From: Lepidurus packardi
Taxonomy: Eukaryota > Arthropoda > Branchiopoda > Notostraca > Triopsidae
Direction of reading: 5' to 3'
Assembly: GCA_023053545.1 (NCBI GenBank)
Contig: JAKZAN010000002.1
Location: 8,738,790-8,802,789 of the forward strand
DNA: 64,000 bases
In this document: positions 36,701 to 51,100 of the stretch, piece by piece
Numbering within the stretch: position 1 is the first letter of the stretch
Layout of the letters: each line of letters opens with the position of its first letter
Translations under genes and position numbers: made by a program
Notes under the pieces: generated by a model
The model's database searches: none
The model's input: the letters and a program-made list of their open reading frames with translations, nothing else
Told to the model about the DNA's origin: nothing

Positions 36701-39700
36701 GGGGAAAAAAAAGAGTCGGACGTCAATGATGACCAGAATGCCGCACACTTTACATCAGACATCGTACGATAGCTCAGGTATTCGCCCCACCCGACTGGAA
36801 AGGCCAACCCCAACCGGTCTCGGTCAGTAAAGACACAGTACACGGGATTTCCTTTTTACCTTTATGTCTCATTCTTTTCCGAAACGAAGCAACAGAAAAA
36901 GGGGGAAAATTGCGGCTTTTCACATCCTTTGCCGTGAAGCGGGAGCGGTTTTCCAGCGTGAAACTAGCCCAAAGGTAGGGCAATGACGTATGAACCAAAA
37001 GCTTCCGATGAGACCACGTACCCATGAGCCAATCCGCAGTGAGCATAAAAGTGCACACACAGATGACGCTTCACTGGAAAATGACGTGGAAGTCCCCTAC
37101 TTCTACGTTAAGGATAGGATACTATTATACTATACGATTGGGGTATGAGCTTGGTTCCAAAATTAGTTCAGCGTCTGCCGTTGGAAACAGATAAAATATA
37201 AGGGTTATCCCAAAAAAGCAGAGCAAAATACAAAAAAGAACGAAGGAAATCTCGTTGGAGCACATGCGGGCATGTGACCGTTTAAGCTTCAGGCAGAGCC
37301 CATTTTTCATTATTATTTTTTTCCTGAATGAAATGCCCTTAGTAGTAAAGTAGGCCTTGAGAAGAAAGACAGGAGAAGCAGATTTTTCGAATGGCGTGGT
37401 TTAAAAGGTCCGCTGGGCTCGATCAAAGCTGGAGTGAAGCAGCACAGACATCGAGTCATCGACTCCATCGAACGATGTCCAAGTTGGGGAAAAACCAAAA
37501 CCCACCAAAACCCGCGCCTTATCGGTCAAGTCACTGACGTAGCGTGCCGTGGCGGTGGAATATATCCATTATTTACACAACTAGGCTAAAATCGGGTAGA
37601 GTTCTATGAAGTGACGACACATGTGGAGAACACTTGGGTGGTCGTCTTACACACCTGACGTCACTATCAACAAAAATAGGGTTTATCGTAAAATAGAAAA
37701 TATCGGTCACCAAGCCAAGATTGTTTCTTGATCAAGTCAATACGATTGTCCAAATATAGACAACCTTGACTTGATAACTGAATATTTCAATCACTTGCTA
37801 CATAAATAAGAATACAAATCATATATCAAAAGGTTTTCATTTTTTCAGCACGTATCATCAAAGGACAATGTAGGCCGAAAAATCACATGTAAAGACATGT
37901 TGATGGATTTACATAGAATTTACATAGAAGTCGACATTATGGTAAGGCAAGGAGCGTTGCTTCAAATTTGCCCAAGTTGCCGATCACGAGGTGTTGGCAC
38001 GCCAACTTAAAAATAGCACTACAAAATAGATTCTTTTGCTTTCGCCATTAACAGAAAAGCAACATTTCAAGGGCTGGTCACTATTAGAATCGGAAGTCTC
38101 CCGAATAAAAGAACCGTAGAGGCTGAAAACATGCTTTTGTGACAGCGTACACGCGTTTTTTTTTATTCGTAGTGAATTATGCTATTTTTATTAAGACCTT
38201 CTGAAAATCGAAAACCTAGATAACAAGCCTAGAAGGATAAAAAAATTCAGGGAAAATTGGACGCGAACGTGGGAGCTGCTTTATAAGCTTTTCTGCATAA
38301 AGATAAGCAGTGTATCTGTAAGCTACTGCCGTGGTAGAAGCTTGCATTTTATAGCAGTCAAGGCACAATGCGAGCCTTTTCCCCTCTATTTTTTTTTTTG
38401 CAAAAGCAAACGGGCAACAGGACAAATTTCTGTAGGCTATTTTGGCATAAGGCAAATGGATCAATACCACGTATACTGTACGCACCACATACATATATGC
38501 TCGGTAGTGTACGTACACCCGTATAACACTTACATAAGCAATTCAGACAGCCGTGGCACAGCCGGGCTATTGTGTAATTCTATTCTCAGGAGCACTTCGT
38601 ACTCCCTATCGTGACTCATTAGCATCGTGCTCTAGAAACCTCATCAAACTCCCCTAATTTCTCCTCTAAGAGATCGCCAAAATAGAACTAAGATGCAAGC
38701 ATTTAGCAAAGCCCATCTTTGACAATTTCCCCACTTTCCAAGGGTCTAAGGCTTCACTGCTCACGTATTGCTCATGTGACTGCGGGAATGCAGAATGGAA
38801 CACATAAATCAATTGCTAATTTTTTCCCTTTGTCTTTGTCGTTTTGGCAAACCTTTTAGCAAAACATGGCGTTGCTTCTTAAACAGGCTTATCTTCAAAA
38901 GCAGGGCATTTCGTACCGATTGTGATTAACGGCTACAAGACAATAAGTCGTTCAAGCTTTGGGGCCTGTCGACGCCTACATCTCTTGTAATATAAAGCGA
39001 GCACTTGAACTCAATGAGATAGGAGAAGTGCCTTAGGAGGCCAATCTTGACAAAGAAGAAATAAAAGAAAAACACTAAAAAAAGTAAACTTCTATCGATC
39101 GCATAGACATTTTTGCGTTTTCTCCTTTACGATCTTTTCTGTTCCAAGGGAACAGGAAACGGCATTTTCCTATTCTCTACAGTAACAATAAACGTCTGGT
39201 TTTCTGAGCTAAGACAATAGCATTTCCTCTCGTTTTAACTGACATAAGAGTATTAGATATGCATTTCACAGGTCCCGGGAGAAACGTTTCTAAATTCTGA
39301 AAATGGCAATGGTACCTTGCAAGTTATCAAGATGAAACTCCCGAAGAGAAGCATTCTAGAACTTGCCAAATGTTGTCCATTGCCAATTGCCAAATGCCAT
39401 TGACGCGGAATTAAGTTTGGAACGCGAAGCCAGTAGATAAATTTGGTTCATAATACGACAATATAGCAAAAGATTTAATTATTTTATAGCTAACTGTAAT
39501 CCACGCTTAGTAGTGCAATGTCATTACGCGTAGACATGAAGATTCCACGAAGTTACTGTGGACTTTGGTTCCGAACTTAGCAATATTAAGTTACGAAAAA
39601 AAAAATTTTGGTGCTCGCGATGACCTTGTTATCAGGCATGGTATGGGAAATGTAGACGAAGAGCAAGGCTACGACACACATGCGATTTTACAGGATTTAA

Positions 39701-42700
39701 GAGTCTCAGTCAGCGAAATACAAAAGAGACAAGAAAAAGTTTGCAGTACAGCTGACACGAAGCCAACGTTATATATACGAGACCTATCCAACAACTTAAT
39801 TTGCAAACACAAGCACACTGACGTCAAAGTTACGCCCGAGACCTGCCTTAAAGTTCTTATTCTTATTAAGATCTCACGACTTGGCGGCATTTTACAGTCT
39901 TCACTACAAAAGTTGTTTTCCCTGAAACTTGCGTTTTCCTCAACCCCACCATCTCCTTAGTCGAAGCAATGAAACGAAAAGAAAATAATACTTATAAGGA
40001 TATAAATGAGTGTCTGGTTCTGAGAAATTTATTCCACAAACATTGAATCCATAAACTTTTACGTTTAAGTTTACTTTAATAATCCGTTTCCGTTGCTTTG
40101 TTTAGGATGTTGTTAGTTTAGCAATTAGCTAGATATTACTAAAAAAACGTTCGGTACGAATTCCGACAGTAACTGAAGCAAAGCATCCGTTCAAGTTACA
40201 GACTTGTTTTATTGCCGTGACGATACTGACGTCGTAGTCTGTATTATCTACGTTTGTAAACACTTGTCTTTACGGGGATATTGAACCAAGGTTATTTCAC
40301 GAGAATTAAACCCTTACATAAGGCGAATTTCGGGTTTGGGTTTTGTTTTTACTCAAGTGAATCAATTTTCCTTTCAAGCCACAAGACATTTGTTCTCCGC
40401 AACAATTGCGACCAAACACGCGAGAAAGTGGCGCGACTCTCCCTTGACGTCTTCTCAAATATTAAACCCAACGGATATGAAACTGCTTTATCCGATCATA
40501 TGACATAAAGTAAAAACTCCTGAATTGCGATCCCTCGGAAGGTGTCAATTGTCGCTGACATGATTCGAGCGCTATGTATTCAATAATGTAGAAAAATAGG
40601 ACTGGCACATGATTTCGAAATGAAAGGTCCCCTTGGAGCTTTAAAGGTTTTGTATTGCTAAAGTTTTTTCTGTTCCTTTTTTTCTTGAAGTCTATATCGA
40701 ACAGGAGTCTAGAAAATCGGGGGAGCATATGAGAAAACCCTTTAAAAAGCTAGTGTAGCAAGCCTGAACCTGAGTTAAAGAAACATGGTAACATATACAC
40801 ACGTATAGATATCCCAAAGCTAGGAGACGTTTATTGATTTTCGCCTCGACGTGGGGTTCCTCGGCGTCCGCTTTATTCGCTTATGGTACCAACCAAGAAG
40901 GAAGAAGAAACTCCAGACCAACCTCAACCATCTCATCCTATACCTCGAGAGAATTGCCCAGTTTTCTTTCAAATTTTTCTGTTTCTTTTGTTCATTTTTT
41001 CCTGTTTTTTCCATTTTTTCCTGTGCACTATGATTCAGTTGGACTCGTTGACTATAATCGCCACTCCTCCTCCATAATAAAAACAAGGGAGAAACTGCTC
41101 AGCAAAGCCCTCAAACTAACCGTTAATTAAGCTTCCATTTGTCTTAATTCTCTCTACATGGCAGCTAGGAGCGTTTCTTGTTCTGTTTCTTTCACGCTGA
41201 ACTTTTTTCTCACGGCGGAAAGCTCAATTGCTTATACAAATATTGCATGACAAAAAATATTTAGTGCTCTTCAAATGGACTAGCGTGAAAGAGTCGTCTA
41301 CGACTTAAAGAACATGTGCGTATGACATTCTAAGTGACGTGCACTGCTGGTCCGGCTGCTCGGGAAGTAGGCAATCAAGAGAGGTCTACACCTGCCACTT
41401 TCTTCGGTTTCAATAGCATTCTAAACATTGAAAGACTAATATCTTCGAATCGCTCTCGTACTCGAGCTTGCTCCTTCAGCTCAACAAGGAAGTTCCTCGA
41501 CTTTCTCTCTTGAATTCTTGATTCGAAAAGAAAAAATGAAAAAGATCTTAATTACTCAAGAGGATTATTTTTTTTTTGTTTATTATTATTATTACTTCCC
41601 CCTTTTTGGGAGCAAGAAACAGCACATCTGCAGGATTTGTTGGTGCATAACATGGGTTTGAACTTTTCCCGCTTCATAAAACCGGCTAAAGAGAACGTCC
41701 CCTCTCTCTCCCTTGAAAAATAGTAATCACTAACAAGGGGGGAAAATCTGTCTTAGGATTGGCGCAGCTCAACGTGGCGCCACGACGGTAATCCAATCAT
41801 TGCCCTACCAGAAACTACAACGATAGCATTTCAAATGACTCCCTCGAAAATAAAAGTAAAAAACCGTTTCCTTTTCAATTCAGAAAAGAAACAAAGGAAG
41901 CTGCAGCATACACAAAAGTATTGTTTTCTAATTGCAAAAGGTCAGATGAAAAGCTCGTGAGAATGCAGACTAGGTATCAAACGTACGAGCTATGAAGCCT
42001 CTTTGTGTTCCCGTACCAGTAGGAAAAGGAATCAATTGCTTTCTCCATGCAGCAAAACTAAACTAGACTGTTGGTCGTTGAATACCACGCTTGACCAGTT
42101 TCTACAACTTCAAGGTGGTTAACCCGACCTGTTCGCCTGGACACGACAGCTATCGACAGTAGAAAAACGGGGAAACTACCAGAATACTCCCAAGTCTAAC
42201 CGGTAAGCCCTAACTGCCGGACACCGCCACGTGATTCACGCATAACCACTATGACGCTAGAAAGTTCGATTTCGCTAAAATTTTTCAAGATTATAAACGA
42301 CACTGAACCAAGACGTATGGCATCAAACTTCCTATCTCCATCTATCATAATAACCGAGGTATTACTTGGTTTAGCTCTGGTAGCTCCGCCCCTTTACCCT
42401 AAAATGCACATGTTCTGGGTGAAAGGGACTGGCTTCCCACAGCCAGGAGCGAAAAATACGTAATAAATATCATTAGATTCTTAAGCTCAGTCGACAATTT
42501 GCAAGCTATTTAAAGGAGGATAATGAGTGTAATGATTGTAGCTGTTACTTACGTTTGCAGTGTTCTGGTAGTTCATCGGTCCCATCTCCGCAATCATCTT
42601 CCGTGTCGCAGACCCATGACTGTGACACGCATCTTCTATTGTTGCACTCGAACAAGTGCGATGAACACATACCTGTGACGCAAGGAAAAGAAAGAGGGAA

Positions 42701-43488
42701 ACCGGAAAGAAATTAGGGCATTTGAAAGCTTTCATTCAAAGAATTGTAAGAGCGAGTTCTTAGGAGAAAGGGCTCCGCAACGCATGTTCTCGTTGTCATC
42801 ACAAAAATGAAGACACTAACACACAACATACAGCACAAAAAAAACATAAAAAATGGAAACAACTATAGTGCTTTCAAGAATGTATAACTTTCTTCCAACA
42901 TAATACGGAACACTGCTCTTTCAATCTTCTATCTCTCATGTGTCTACACTTTAGCACACACTAACCCCTTCAAAATAAAAGCCCTGTTCGTAGACTCCAT
43001 AAAGAACAAAATAGAAGACAGCGCTATAGCGAGTAACGTCACTTTTTTTGTCTCGCACGCTTGTAGCTCTGTCGACCTATTTATACAATTTTTTTCCTAT
43101 GTTGCCTGTTTCAATTTTGCGAAACTCTGAGATCTTGCAGGTTCCTCGGCTACCTCAATTGGATTATGGATTTGATGTTTGCCTTTTGCTACGCAGAACA
43201 AAGCACCGTAAAGCCTATAAGCAGGTTGTCAGTTCAAATCTGTGGCTTCTGAAAAACCGTTCACGTTCGGAATAAAAGAAATAGAAAATCGGAATTTCTC
43301 TCCAAATGCAAACTCTCGCATCTTCACTGTATCGCTGTCACCAGACCACACATCATAACCGTAAGTATCTTATACTTTAGAACATGGAGAAAAAGAAACA
43401 TACCTTGAACTCGTTGTGCGGTTCCACATAGCCAGAACAATACAACTATCGAACACGAAATAGTCCTGATGAAACTTTGGTTGCACAT
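30707..43488 (-). CDS. Lipophorin receptor / VLDL-receptor-like endocytic receptor
   Basis: Fourteen coding exons: 43488-43404, 42672-42553, 36535-36413, 35358-35236, 35163-34937, 34379-34115, 34040-33789, 33460-33160, 33087-32869, 32449-32095, 31959-31746, 31601-31455, 31154-31006 and 30889-30707. All phases match, giving about 920 residues. Order: signal peptide, eight LDL-receptor class A repeats (1, 1, 1, 2, 2, 1 per exon), two EGF modules (the second [11 protein letters not shown], calcium-binding type), a propeller with YW[ST]D-type repeats ([42 protein letters not shown]), a third EGF, a Ser/Thr-rich stretch, one membrane helix at about residues 842-866, and a short tail with the internalisation signal FDNPVY. 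The layout is that of VLDLR and insect lipophorin receptors, which take up lipoprotein. The start was chosen for its signal peptide. Confidence 0.93.
36536..42552. other. Six-kilobase second intron of the lipophorin receptor gene
   Basis: This intron separates the first class A repeat from the second. I found no nested gene that I can support. A plus-strand frame of 131 codons at 39565-39960 has no recognisable domain. The intron may hold regulatory sequence or unrecognised alternative exons. Confidence 0.5.
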
Positions 43489-45176
43489 TTTCCAAATCGG
43501 CTGCCTTATTGTGTCTGTTTTTCCTTTTTCTAAAACAACAGTCTCCTGTCCCAGCCGTCCTTCACTAAAGGTTGCAGAAAATTCAGAAAGCGTTGTTGTA
43601 CCACGCCACTGCAAATTCCTCCACAACCAGGAAAACTTGTGGACTATAAAACTGACTTGCAAAACTGTTCCCGATGTTAATTCACGACTGCGCGACACTA
43701 CCTTGGACGTTAACAAGGTCCCTCTCTTTGGATGCAAATAACAGAAACACAACAGAACAACTGCTTTAAGCTGGCTAAAACAACTATAAATTATTAACGT
43801 TGGAATACGAGTGGGGAAGGTTAAAAGCGAGTGGAGCTCCTGGTCATGAGTTTAGGTAAGGAGGACGACGGGCTGACTAAAACAAGAACGCCGGTCGCTG
43901 TCTAAAGCCTTGTAGCTTTAGTTGCGCCTCCAAAACGGCCACCAAAAGCCCGATATAACACGTGCCCGAAGTTCCAGGGACGACTGGTACGTTAAGCGGC
44001 GACTACACTGAGGTAAAAACGAGAGACACGAGGTAAAAGAGTACAGGAGGCGGCACCCAAAAAGTTTTGAAGCTCAAACGGAATTCGCCCTGAACTTCGT
44101 AATAAAAAGCTCGGTGCAATTCAGCGAGAGCAGAACCGGTTTTCTTCGCAGGATCCAGGACTCCCCCCTTGTCTTCAAGGCTGCGATGTTCGGAGTGTTA
44201 CCTTGAAAGGCTCAAATGCAGGGCAACTCTGCCACGGGGAAGTGGCTAACCCGCACGATCTGACGGACACTTCAGCAATCAAGCTTTTACCCGACGAACC
44301 TAGAAGCCCGACGCGCCAGGTCTGAAAAAAGCGTTACGCTTGCGCTGGGAGACATTGCACGATCTCTGCGACTCCACCTTTCCTTCGATTTTTACTACGT
44401 TTTTTTTCTGGCTAGGATTTTTCATTTCCTCAAGTCCTATTTCTTGTAGCTCGCCTCGGATAATGTCTCATGCATGATAATAACGGATCTTGGAACTTTC
44501 GATCCTCATCCTGACTGCTTTTCGGATTGGCGACCGGAAAATGGTCCTATGTAAACACCTGTAAAAAGAGAAAATCGTTATCTGTGGTTTGGTTTAGGAT
44601 AACACTATATGGGATAGCCTAGTTTTCCTGCATGCTAATGCGATGAATCAGACATATTTCATGCGCATAGCAAAGCTTGCGATGGCCAGTCGATTTCCCA
44701 ACAGCCACAGCACACAGCATGCAATTGAAGAGCAATTTTGGGGGCTGAGCCATTTGTCTTAAGCGATACTGCCATTTCATGCTATTGCAAATCGTTTTGC
44801 CATTTCTTAAAGAATAATACCTTTTCACAATGGTGCTTTGCTGGGTTTTGTCCCGGGCAAAGTGGGGAATCCCCAAACTATCGGAAAGTAAGCTATTTGC
44901 TTAGAAGCGCATACGTATCACAATATTTACTTACCACATTTATCCTTATTTGGGGATCAAGGAGTGAAATGGAAGACGACGACCAAACTCAAACACGAAT
45001 ATTGCTTCACGAGTTATATGTAGTTCGCAAAGAGAAGTTTCTTGGAATTGTCAATAGACGTTTATTATTGCAGTCAAGGCTACGTTTGAAGTCTGCGCTT
45101 ACCTTCACCTTTTTATCCCGAGCGTCATTTTACTTAAATACATCTTGTATGTACATGTTTTGAGGGTAGCCTCGTT
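43489..45176. other. Intergenic stretch: receptor 5' flank and shavenoid 3' flank
   Basis: It contains the promoter side of the receptor gene and the 3' side of shavenoid, both on the minus strand. On the minus strand an AATAAA lies at 45066-45061, about 110 bp after the shavenoid stop, and is the likely polyadenylation signal. No other gene is supported. Confidence 0.5.
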
Positions 45177-48100
45177 TTAAAATAAACTAGCAATATTGGC
45201 CCTTTCAGAGTAAGCGCCAGAATATAAGCCGCTATCAAAAGAGTCGTTTCCAAGGTTCTTCTTTAATAGCGCGGTCTCGTCTAGTCGCTTCATAGCCAAC
45301 AGTGTGATTTGGTTCGTACTCTTTGCATTCATAGTACTATCTAGAAAAGCCAGACAAGAAAACACAAATGAGAACAAAATACACACTAAATAAAACGCGC
45401 TAAAAAGCTTTCAGTGTGTCACACACGCCAAGACCATGCATTGTTACAAGAGCGGAGAATTTTGGACACACAAGATTTGAATAACAAAAAAACTTTCTTT
45501 TGCAAACAAATCACAAAGATTGTTCAGAAAAAAAGAGAAAAAAAGACAGCAAACCTCACCTGACTGGTTGTTTATGTGTAGGATCCCTCTGAAGCTCGTT
45601 GAAGGCTTGGAGGAATTCCGGTCAAGCATCAAACTGGAATTCAGTGTACTGCAACTAGCACCGCCATCTGACCCTAAACTTGTTCTCGACTCGCAGTCAC
45701 TTTCGTCAGCCTTGAGGTCGTCGTCTTCTTCAAACTCAGTGGGCAAGGTCGAAGTAATAGTCATCGAACTATCACTCAAACTTTGCTCGCTACGGCTGCT
45801 GCTACTCTCGCTGATGGTTTGGGAGCCTGTCGACTTGGACTCCTCCAAACCTTTTTTGTGTCGGTTTTGCTTCCACGACCGAACCGACGTGGGCGACGAG
45901 TCCTGTTCGTCATCCTGAGGGTCGTCGTCGGATTTAGCATAGTTGATTCGTTTTTTATGGGTCTTGATTTGCCTCAGAGTACCTACTAAACTCGAATTGG
46001 TGGAAGAGGGTGCATCGGTCTCGGAAAACGAGTCTTCGACTTTCTCTAGGAATCGACGCCAGGTTTTCTTGATCGTACGCGTCCGATCACGGTCTTTCAG
46101 GGTCCCTTCCAGATCTTTCCCCAACCGTGCCCTCAAAGTCAAAGCAATTTCCATGCCTTTCGTCATACCTTGACTGTTCTCTAAGCAGGATTCTTCTCGA
46201 ATCTTTGCTTCTTCCCGTTCCAACGCAGCTATTCGCTCCAAGACGCTGAGGCGTGAACTGGGCGGAGAATCTAGCTCTCGATCCTGTTTGGTACTCAGAA
46301 TAAACTGTCCATTATAAACACGTTTCCTCGGCTCCTCTGCAAACTGTTCAATAGTCTTTTGGACCGACACAGCATTACTGGATTCCGCCTCGTCGACGTT
46401 AGGCTGCTTCTTCGATTCTTTGCCATTCTTGGGCGGTAACATGGGCCGGAGGTCCAATAATTGGTTCGCTAGTACTTTCTCGCTCTTGGGTGGTCGTGGA
46501 GGCGGAATTGTTGATTCATAAATCGTTGGCACCTTATTGGGGTACTCCTGGGCTTTCGGGCTTAGAGGTGGCCCATTCTCTCCTATTTCTTCGTTCTGCT
46601 CTCTGGCCTTGCGTAGGTTCTGCCTGCTTATAATGCGGTCCTTCTCTCGCAGCTCACGCAGCATCGATAAAGATGGCGCAACTAAAGGTATGCTCGGCGA
46701 AAGCGATTCGGATGATTCTACTCCAGAAGAAGACGCGGGAGAAATGGGACTTTCTTTGGGATTAATACTCGCTTTTAACGGTGTCTTTACTTTGGGACGC
46801 TCTAATGAGTCCGTAAAACTTTCGTGACGTAGTAACCTCTTGCTATTGGTGCCGCTGCGTGGGTGTCTCTCCAGCGTATCGGCTTCAAAGTTTTCTTCCT
46901 CGTTAATCGGAATCGCCTGACTGTTCTGATGATCGTCAACTTCAATGGTGAGTTTGCCTGGGCGAACTTCTTCATATTCACCCACTGTTATTCGCGTGAG
47001 TGTAGAATACGCATCGCTAGACTCATCGCAGTGAACATCCAAGCTCGTTGAGGGGCTCAGATTCGATTTACGTTGTTTTTTGGAACCCTGCCTAATACCT
47101 GGTAGCACTGTCAATACAGACGTCGTCGACGAGTTTGACGACTTTTGAGACGAAGGCGACCCGGGTAACGCTCTCATGGACGACAACGACATTACTGATT
47201 GATCATCTCCTACTTCGCTTTGAATTGACGGACTATTCGCCACCTGCTCGTCAATGTACTCGTAAATGTGGTCGTTATTCCACCGGTTCACGCTCTCTAA
47301 ACTCCTTAACTTGGGTCCAATAACTTTTTGGGGCTTTTTCTTGAAAGCTCGATGAACCGTGTTAGCTCCTGTTTGCATATTGAATAAAGCGTTACTCGCT
47401 TCCATTTCTTCTCCGCCAGGGCACAACTGGCTCAAGCTTTTAATGGACTTGGGAGAGTTCGCCGCAGAATCGTATTCGAAACACTTTTTCTTCCCGTCTG
47501 TCAACACATCCGGGCTTTCAGCTTCTGTCTTGTTATCCTCGTTAGAATTCAGATGGTTTTCTGGCGTTGGCTGGCTAATTTTCTCGATCACAGGACCTGT
47601 ACGACGCTTGCGCGATTCATACATACGATCTAGACTGTCTGCCTCAAAATACGCACTCTTTTGAGGGGCTTTCAGAGTACTCGGATTGGAGCCCGAATCC
47701 GAGTCAATTTTTGGTACTTTGGATTCTGCTTCAGAAAGTATATCACTTAGAACGTCGCTGTCCCTGTCCTCTTTGTGTATAACCGAATTGCCCGGTTTGT
47801 TTTGCTTGCTTTTCGCTAACGATCCGTAGATCTCGTCAATCGACGGATTTGTGTACATACTAACGGAAGGACCTTTAATTTTTGCGTAAACTGACTCTGT
47901 TTCTAGACTTTCTTCCGCATTGCTAGTCCCACCGGTACCTTCGTTATTGGACAGGTTACCGTAGCTATTACTTTGGCGAGCCGGCAAGGGACTTTTCTGC
48001 TCCAGAACACCCAGGTTTATTTCCAGCGGTTGGATTCGAGCAGCATCAGCTTTGTGCAAGGCTTCCGTACTTTTTGTTTTGGGCGAAGACCGGTTGAGTT

Positions 48101-51100
48101 TCATAACCTGGTTGAAGGTGGATGCGACGCCTCTTTTCAAGGAATCGTAGACCTCGTTAGCCGTTCGCTTGTGGCTGGATGAAGTTGTCGACCTGACCGA
48201 GTATTTTGACTCGGATTTCTGGCTGACGTTTTCGTCGGTATCTTCGTCAATCTGCGACAACTTCGAAGAAGAAACATTGCCATACGTGGCGTTTTGCTGA
48301 GCGAGACGCTGGGCGTACAAACTACCGTATTGGTACTCTTCCGGAATGTCAATCAAGCTGGGCAAGAAGCGTTTGGTCGCGATTTTGGTCCGCGCTATAT
48401 CAATCATTCCACGGATCCTGGACAGGAATTCCAAGGCGACTGGAGGTGGTGCCTGCTAATTGTAAAAAAAAAAAAATGTCAAGAAAAGACTTCACTTCCC
48501 TATCATTTATACTTAATATAAAAGTAATCGAATCTAGTGTTTACCTTAAGTAGGTGTGGATCCAAGTACGTTCCGCTGAAGTATAAGCGTTTCTCTTCTT
48601 CGGTCATGTTCGCTTTAGCAGTAGGGATCGTTGCGACAGTCGGAGCGGGAGGGTTCTCTTGGGAATTCAAACAATTATTGTGCTCCATGGGATGGACTAC
48701 AGCCGTCGTCGTTTGTCTTCGGGACGAGGGAAAATTTCCGCTCTAAAAAAAAGCACAAAAAAATATAGCTTTTTTCATTTTCTTTCTCATCGTAATAATC
48801 GTTGCAAAATATAACACTACCGGCGCATCGACGGAATCTCTAGAGTCCCCTGAGGGGCGTGGCCCGTTGCGTGGATTATTGTTTGGCACTGAGGGTAAGA
48901 CTGAGCCCATATGCAGCTGTTGTTGACGAAAAGATGCTCGCAAAGTCTGGGCCCTCAAGTTTTCTGGGTCTTGCAGTAAAGGATTAACGCGGACACGGCC
49001 ATCTTCTAGTAACGGGCTACCCGGGTGTAATAGTTTTTTGTGATGTGCTACAGAGCGTTGACGCTTGCGGTATACAAGGCAAAGTACAATACCCAGAATG
49101 TACAAGATGGTCAGTAAGCCAACGCTGATCCCAATAGCCAAGTAATCATTAGACTGCAAACCGCCTTCCGCTTTCTTGATTTCTCCAAGGAAACTGGATT
49201 CAGCTAAGCCTAATTTTCCGTTCAAAAGAATAGGGGGAACAAGAAAATCGACCATCCGTATTGTATTAATACTAAAAAGTTTAAAAAATACGTTACAAAA
49301 ATCAGAATAAATTTATACCTGGACTGCCAGCGACTCGGAAAGCAACACAAGGTGAAAACACGCCCAAACGAGAGTTCGCGGTATCTTTGCAGAGCAAACG
49401 AACAAGAACTATCCGACCTTCTAAAAGCGCTCGCTGTCGTGGGTCTCCCAACCACTGTTAATTTATCAAAATAATAATAATTATTATCATAATAATGACA
49501 AAATTAGCATTTTATCCAAAATAAAAGCTATCGGCGTTTTCCATGCATAAAGTCAAACCGAAGCTCATAGTGTTATTATTCATTATTGCGTCATTACACT
49601 GGTGGCAATGTACACCGACCTTACGATTGGAACCATGATGCAATAATGAATAATGAACGGTAAGCGAATAAGTAATGCTATTAAAAGGGACTGGTAGCTT
49701 AAGCCGGTATTTTTATTCTGGATGGCATAGTACTGTACTTCATGATAATCATGGAATTGTGTGACGTACTTGAAGGTAAGTCTTGCCCAATTCTCTGTAC
49801 AAAGCAAAGGGCGGTTCTATGGAAGAGGTATTGTCTGCAATTACCCAGCCGGAAGTTGTTAAGTAATGGGCTTTGGAAACCACACATACTGGCGATAGAA
49901 CCGCTTGCCCCTCTGTCCGCACATCTGTCATCGCGAAGAAACAATTAATAAAAAGGGACACATGAAAACATACATTCTCTTTATGTGACCATCTTCTCCG
50001 CACTTCTACCTGATAAAGCAATTTCCGCACTCGGATTGATCAGCTGGCCCTTCAAGGGCATAAACACGAACGGCACTTTCTCGTAGGTGGCTCCATTGAC
50101 GTAGTCTGCTAGAACGCATTCTAAAAAAACATAAGGAAATTGTACAAAGGGAGTCAAAAAACAACCTTGCGCAGTTCTTGAAGACGTATCATTTCTAATG
50201 AAGAGCTACAGAAATTGAAAAGATACTTTCAAAAGATCCATTTTAGCTAATTAAGGTTAGGGTTTCTACCTTCCCTAAAGCTTCTGGAATGACATTATTT
50301 TCTATAGGCATCGCTGTAGGCCTTCGTCTCGACAAAAAGTGGGCTGAACTTACAAAATTGCTTTGTTAGCATTCCCATTTTTTTCTGTTGGAATCGTTCG
50401 CCACAAGGGAAGAGCTTGTACCGGACCAACTCTCTATGTATGCATGTTAAGAATGCCGGTGTGGAGTACTAGACCCGCATACTAGTAATTATGCATTTGG
50501 AAGCTGCAACTCTAGGAAAAATAGACGAAATGGGAAGGGGCGTTTTGTTTAGCCTACAGCTCACACTTCTTCACGCATATGGTAAGACAATAAGTCATTG
50601 ACTGAATTTGACCCCGGGATTCTGTTTCTATACGCAATTTCCTCTAAAAAAGATCTCGCCTACTTCAGTAGTGATTTATTTAGCGGCTTTGGGCTCGTCA
50701 TTACTCAACTTTCGTGTAGTAGGCGGCCATGACTTGCACCTCATTTTTATTATTTACTGTCGAAAAGGGCAATACATTCATTTACATAGATGACACACCA
50801 AGTCCTAGGACAAGTCGGATATATACTTGCTGCGAAAAAGAACTAGATACAATTTAAGGCAAAACTAATCGTAAGGTTAACTAGTAAGCGCTTTTTCTCG
50901 ATGAGTCGGGCTGTTTTCTTGGAACGCGAGTGAGTTTTCGACGTTTTGCTCCATTGGTCACGAAATTTGACGCTATACAGGAAACGTAAAACGTGCAGAA
51001 TGGACATTAACAATATGTTAACAGCCGTTGCAAACTCCGACTCCTGCGCAAATTTCATCAAAAGACTACACGTTATTTGCAAAAGCGTTAGTTGTTCCCC

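Noticed and set aside
39565..39960. Plus-strand open frame of 131 codons in the receptor intron
   Set aside because: No domain, signal peptide or compositional support, and no convincing splice partners; frames of this length occur by chance in 64 kb.
43324..43752. Long N-terminal extension of the receptor signal-peptide exon
   Set aside because: The frame is open upstream to 43752, but the residues before the Met at 43488 do not look like a secretory start; the Met at 43488 gives a proper signal peptide and a fitting splice junction.
44738..45163. Plus-strand frame of 141 codons beside the shavenoid 3' end
   Set aside because: It overlaps the expected 3' untranslated region of shavenoid, its sequence looks random and no family is recognisable.
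49210..49260. Earlier acceptor for shavenoid exon 6 at the TTTTTAG near 49270
   Set aside because: That acceptor puts the membrane exon out of frame and meets a stop. The acceptor AAATTAG ending at 49210, with a pyrimidine tract, restores phase.
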